Of a stretch of DNA of 10,106 nt, positions 7,366 to 10,106 are shown in pieces. The DNA lies in NCBI GenBank assembly GCA_021790055.1, contig JAJYIL010000073.1:1-10106 (forward strand). The letters are read 5' to 3'. The notes under the pieces are model-generated. The model was not told where the DNA came from. It saw only the letters and a list, made by a program, of their open reading frames with translations, and did no database searches. The position numbers were made by a program, and so were the translations under genes. Source of the stretch: Bacteroidota bacterium (lineage in GTDB: Bacteria; Bacteroidota; Ignavibacteria; Ignavibacteriales; Ignavibacteriaceae). Each line of letters starts with the position of its first letter. Positions within the stretch are counted from its first letter, which is position 1.

Positions 7366-9617
7366 ACATTGATTTAAATGCGCATGTACGGGGTGAATCA
7401 ATCTTTATCAACGACATTCCGGCTCCGGTAAATACGGTTTATCTGACGGTTTTTTATTCGCCGGAAGCACATGGAAGAATTAAGCAAATTATTACTAAAG
7501 AAGCGGAAAAAATTCCGGGGGTCAAAGGAATCTTCACGGCAAAAGATATTCCCGGCAGAAACCAGGTAGGAGGAATTATCTTCGATGAAGAGCTTCTTGC
7601 CGAAGGTGAAGTAAATTATATCGGTCAGCCGGTTGCTGTTGTTGCCGCCGTATCTTATTCAATTGCAAGAAATGCAAGAGACAAAATTAAGATAGAAATT
7701 GAAAAGCTAAGCGTAATTATCGACCCGAGGGAAGCTTATGAAGCAGGGAAATTAATTATTTCGCCAAAGGTATTCTCCTGCGGCGATACAGGTTCTGCAT
7801 GGAAAGATTGCGATGTAATTGTCGATGGAAAAGCGGAGACCGGCAGTCAAGAACATATTTATATGGAAACGCAATCCGCCGTTGCATACCCAGTTGAAAA
7901 CGGAGGGATAAGAATTCTTTCGTCAACACAGGCACCAACATCTGTACAGCGGGCAGCTGCAGAAATACTTGGCATACCTATGAACAAAGTTGAAGTAGAC
8001 GTACCAAGGATCGGCGGAGGCTTCGGCGGTAAAGAAGATCAGGCAAATAGCTGGGCAGCGTTAGCTGCTTTGGTTTCATTCAAGCTTAAGTGCCCGGCAA
8101 AATTAGTCCTTCCACGCAACGAAGACATTACAGTAACAGGTAAACGACATCCTTATACTTCCGATTTCAAAATCGGGCTGAACAAGGAAGGGAAAATTTT
8201 AGCTTATGAAGTTGTATTTTACCAGAACGCCGGGGCGGCGGCAGATTTATCGCCGGCAATACTGGATAGAACTTTATTTCATGCCGCAAATTGTTATTTT
8301 ATTCCCAACTTAAAAGCGACGGGCTTATGCTGCAGAACCAATGTTCCTCCAAACACGGCATTCAGAGGCTTTGGAGGACCACAGGCAATGTTTGTTATTG
8401 AAGCTGCAATTTACAAAGCTGCCGAAGTAATGGGGATTGATCCTCTGGTAATTCAGCAGAAAAATTTATTAAAGGAAGGAGACCAATTTCATTTCGGGCA
8501 GAAAGCGATAAACTGTACGGCAAGAAATTGCTGGCAGTCTCTTGATTCCGGATTTAATTTGAAAGCTGTTACGAATTCAATCAAAGAGTTTAATATTGCA
8601 AATCCTCTTTTGAAAAAAGGGATGGCAGTAATGCCGGTTTGCTTCGGAATTTCTTTTACAAATACATTCATGAACCAGGCAAGCGTGCTTGTTCATGTTT
8701 ATTCCGACGGAAGCATCGGCATTTCTTCCGCTGCAGTTGAAATGGGACAGGGTATAAATTCCAAGCTTAGGCAAATTGCCTCAAAAACACTATCGGTCGA
8801 TATCGAAAGATTAAAAGTTGAATCATCAAACACGACAAGAGTTGCAAATACTTCTCCAACCGCCGCCAGCAGCAGTACAGACTTGAACGGCAAGGCTTTA
8901 ATTATCTCATGCAACATATTACTCGACAGAATTTTAAAGTCTGTTAAGGCAGATTTAAAACTGAAAGAAAATTCCTTTTTAGAATTAAGAGATGAACAAG
9001 TACTTAGTAATGGAGTTCCAACCGGATTAACATGGGAAGAAATTATAAGAGCCGCATTTTTTAAGAGAGTAAACCTTTCAGCTCAAGCTCAATACGCAAC
9101 TCCAGGAATTTACTTTGATCAAGAAACATCTAAAGGAAATGCGTTCTCCTATCATGTTTACGGCGCGGCAATTATTGAAGCCACACTCGACTGTATAACA
9201 GGAATTTACAAAATTGATTCGGTGAAAGTTGTCCATGACTTTGGAAAATCCTTCAGTTTACAAACCGACTTAGGTCAAGCCGAAGGAGGAATAGTTCAGG
9301 GACTTGGATGGATGACTATTGAGGACATTCTTTACGATATGTCAGGAAAAATAATTACTGATTCATTATCAAATTATAAAATACCGGATATCCATTTTGT
9401 ACCGGATGAGATGAAAATAATCCCTCTCGAAGACTCAAATAATCCTTCAGGAATATTCAATTCTAAGGCAATCGGAGAACCGCCGTTGATGTATGGAATC
9501 GGGGCTTTCTTTGCCATCGAAAATGCAATGAAAGCTTTTCGACCGGGAATGAATACTATACTTACTGCACCATTGACACCCGAAAGGGTATTGCTTGCGC
9601 TTTATTCTAAGATATAG
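7359..9617 (+). CDS. xdhB: Xanthine dehydrogenase large subunit (molybdopterin)
   Basis: This is the 752-aa molybdenum-cofactor subunit, where hypoxanthine and xanthine are hydroxylated to urate. An N-terminal a/b-hammerhead domain (about 5-125) is followed by the two molybdopterin-binding domains. Recognisable sites are QEHIYMET with E170 (matches bovine E802), the cofactor loop GGGFGGKED at 219-227, NTAFRGFGGPQ with R336 (matches bovine R880), SFT with F433 (matches bovine F1009), EMGQG at 461-465, and KAIGEPPL with E707, the catalytic base (bovine E1261). The Glu/Arg pair separates xanthine dehydrogenases from aldehyde oxidases, so purine specificity is likely. These correspondences come from motif alignment by eye. 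The length is close to the roughly 775 aa of Rhodobacter XdhB. There is no in-frame TGA, so no selenocysteine is encoded. It would assemble with XdhA as a cytosolic complex; the XdhC cofactor-insertion gene is not seen here. Confidence 0.95.
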   Translation: MLNIDLNAHVRGESIFINDIPAPVNTVYLTVFYSPEAHGRIKQIITKEAEKIPGVKGIFTAKDIPGRNQVGGIIFDEELLAEGEVNYIGQPVAVVAAVSYSIARNARDKIKIEIEKLSVIIDPREAYEAGKLIISPKVFSCGDTGSAWKDCDVIVDGKAETGSQEHIYMETQSAVAYPVENGGIRILSSTQAPTSVQRAAAEILGIPMNKVEVDVPRIGGGFGGKEDQANSWAALAALVSFKLKCPAKLVLPRNEDITVTGKRHPYTSDFKIGLNKEGKILAYEVVFYQNAGAAADLSPAILDRTLFHAANCYFIPNLKATGLCCRTNVPPNTAFRGFGGPQAMFVIEAAIYKAAEVMGIDPLVIQQKNLLKEGDQFHFGQKAINCTARNCWQSLDSGFNLKAVTNSIKEFNIANPLLKKGMAVMPVCFGISFTNTFMNQASVLVHVYSDGSIGISSAAVEMGQGINSKLRQIASKTLSVDIERLKVESSNTTRVANTSPTAASSSTDLNGKALIISCNILLDRILKSVKADLKLKENSFLELRDEQVLSNGVPTGLTWEEIIRAAFFKRVNLSAQAQYATPGIYFDQETSKGNAFSYHVYGAAIIEATLDCITGIYKIDSVKVVHDFGKSFSLQTDLGQAEGGIVQGLGWMTIEDILYDMSGKIITDSLSNYKIPDIHFVPDEMKIIPLEDSNNPSGIFNSKAIGEPPLMYGIGAFFAIENAMKAFRPGMNTILTAPLTPERVLLALYSKI

Positions 9618-9662
9618 GAACAGAATGCTAAATAATTCCAGTAATAAATCAATTTAACTTTA

Positions 9663-10106
9663 ATGAAAAAGAGATTAAGAATATTTGCACTTGGCGGCAA
9701 TGAAGTATCGCCTACCGGCAAGGTAGATTCCAATACGGGCAAATTAATAATACCCGATTTGCCTGAACAATGGCGACGTACGGCAGAAACGTTGAAACTG
9801 CTTGCAAAAATAATAAAAGAAGATCCCGATGATTATTACGTCATTACTCATGGGAACGGACCACAAGTCGGAAATATTTTACTGCGGGCTGAGTATTCAC
9901 AACCAATCCTTCACTTATTGCCGCTTGATGTTTGCGATGCCGATACCCAGGGAGCGATGGGATATATGCTTGCACAGCTCACAAATGATTTAAGAATTTT
10001 AGGCATAAACAGAATTGCTGCTGAAACTATTACAAGAGTAGTTGTCAATGAAGATGACCCAGAGTATCTAAATCCATCGAAATATATCGGACCATCATAT
10101 ATAAAG
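9663..10106 (+). CDS. arcC: Carbamate kinase family protein, 3' end outside window
   Basis: I translated this by hand: an open frame of 148 codons runs from the ATG at 9663 to the right edge. About half of a usual 310-aa carbamate kinase is present. It has the amino-acid-kinase glycine loop ALGGNE (9-14), the strand THGNGPQVG (62-70), PLDVCDADTQGAMGYML (87-103) and NPSKYIGP (137-144), all diagnostic of the carbamate kinase family. The enzyme would make ATP from ADP and carbamoyl phosphate, or the reverse. Canonical members read GGNA/GGNAL where this reads GGNEVSP, so it is a divergent branch whose substrate may be carbamate or a related acid. It follows xdhB by 45 nt with no terminator between, so one operon is likely. 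No clear ribosome site precedes the ATG. In E. coli a carbamate-kinase-like gene (yqeA) also lies near xanthine dehydrogenase genes, which favours a role in purine breakdown. Confidence 0.88.
   Translation, partial: MKKRLRIFALGGNEVSPTGKVDSNTGKLIIPDLPEQWRRTAETLKLLAKIIKEDPDDYYVITHGNGPQVGNILLRAEYSQPILHLLPLDVCDADTQGAMGYMLAQLTNDLRILGINRIAAETITRVVVNEDDPEYLNPSKYIGPSYIK

Noticed and set aside
9618..9662. Terminator or promoter between xdhB and the carbamate kinase gene
   Set aside because: The 45-nt gap shows neither a hairpin nor recognisable promoter boxes, so read-through is the simpler reading.

Overview
The window looks like a chromosomal segment of an AT-rich bacterium. It holds two divergently oriented gene blocks separated by about 0.65 kb of very AT-rich, gene-free DNA. 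Codon use, the style of the multi-PAS kinase and the short receiver-kinase protein suggest the Bacteroidota/Ignavibacteria/Chlorobi group. This is an impression from the sequence, not a phylogenetic result. No mobile element, CRISPR array, tRNA or rRNA was seen.

The minus-strand block (5301 down to the left edge) is a signal-transduction module of three genes, transcribed in this order. First is a large membrane histidine kinase (seven N-terminal membrane helices, five PAS domains, HisKA and HATPase). A CheY-like/LytTR DNA-binding response regulator follows 17 to 32 nt later, depending on its start. After a 163-nt gap comes a receiver-HisKA-HATPase protein that runs off the left edge. The two receiver domains align without gaps and are identical at 53 of 106 positions by hand count, so they are clear paralogues. 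The module could be a branched phosphorelay with two kinases and one transcriptional output.

The plus-strand block (5950 to the right edge) is metabolic. xdhA (2Fe-2S/FAD subunit) overlaps xdhB (molybdopterin subunit) by 7 nt, and together they encode a two-subunit xanthine dehydrogenase of the Rhodobacter XdhAB type. The active-site residues expected of a true xanthine dehydrogenase are all present. The 5' half of a carbamate-kinase-family gene follows after 45 nt. Xanthine dehydrogenase followed by carbamate kinase suggests a purine-degradation operon: xanthine is oxidised to urate and, after ring opening, carbamoyl phosphate could be used to make ATP. The intermediate enzymes and the XdhC maturation factor are not in the window and would be expected to the right.

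Nothing in the sequence shows that the signalling block controls the purine block. Their divergent arrangement around one long intergenic region makes it a testable idea. I found no convincing wholly new system. The most unusual points are the pairing of a HisKA-type kinase with a LytTR regulator and the linkage of xanthine dehydrogenase with carbamate kinase.
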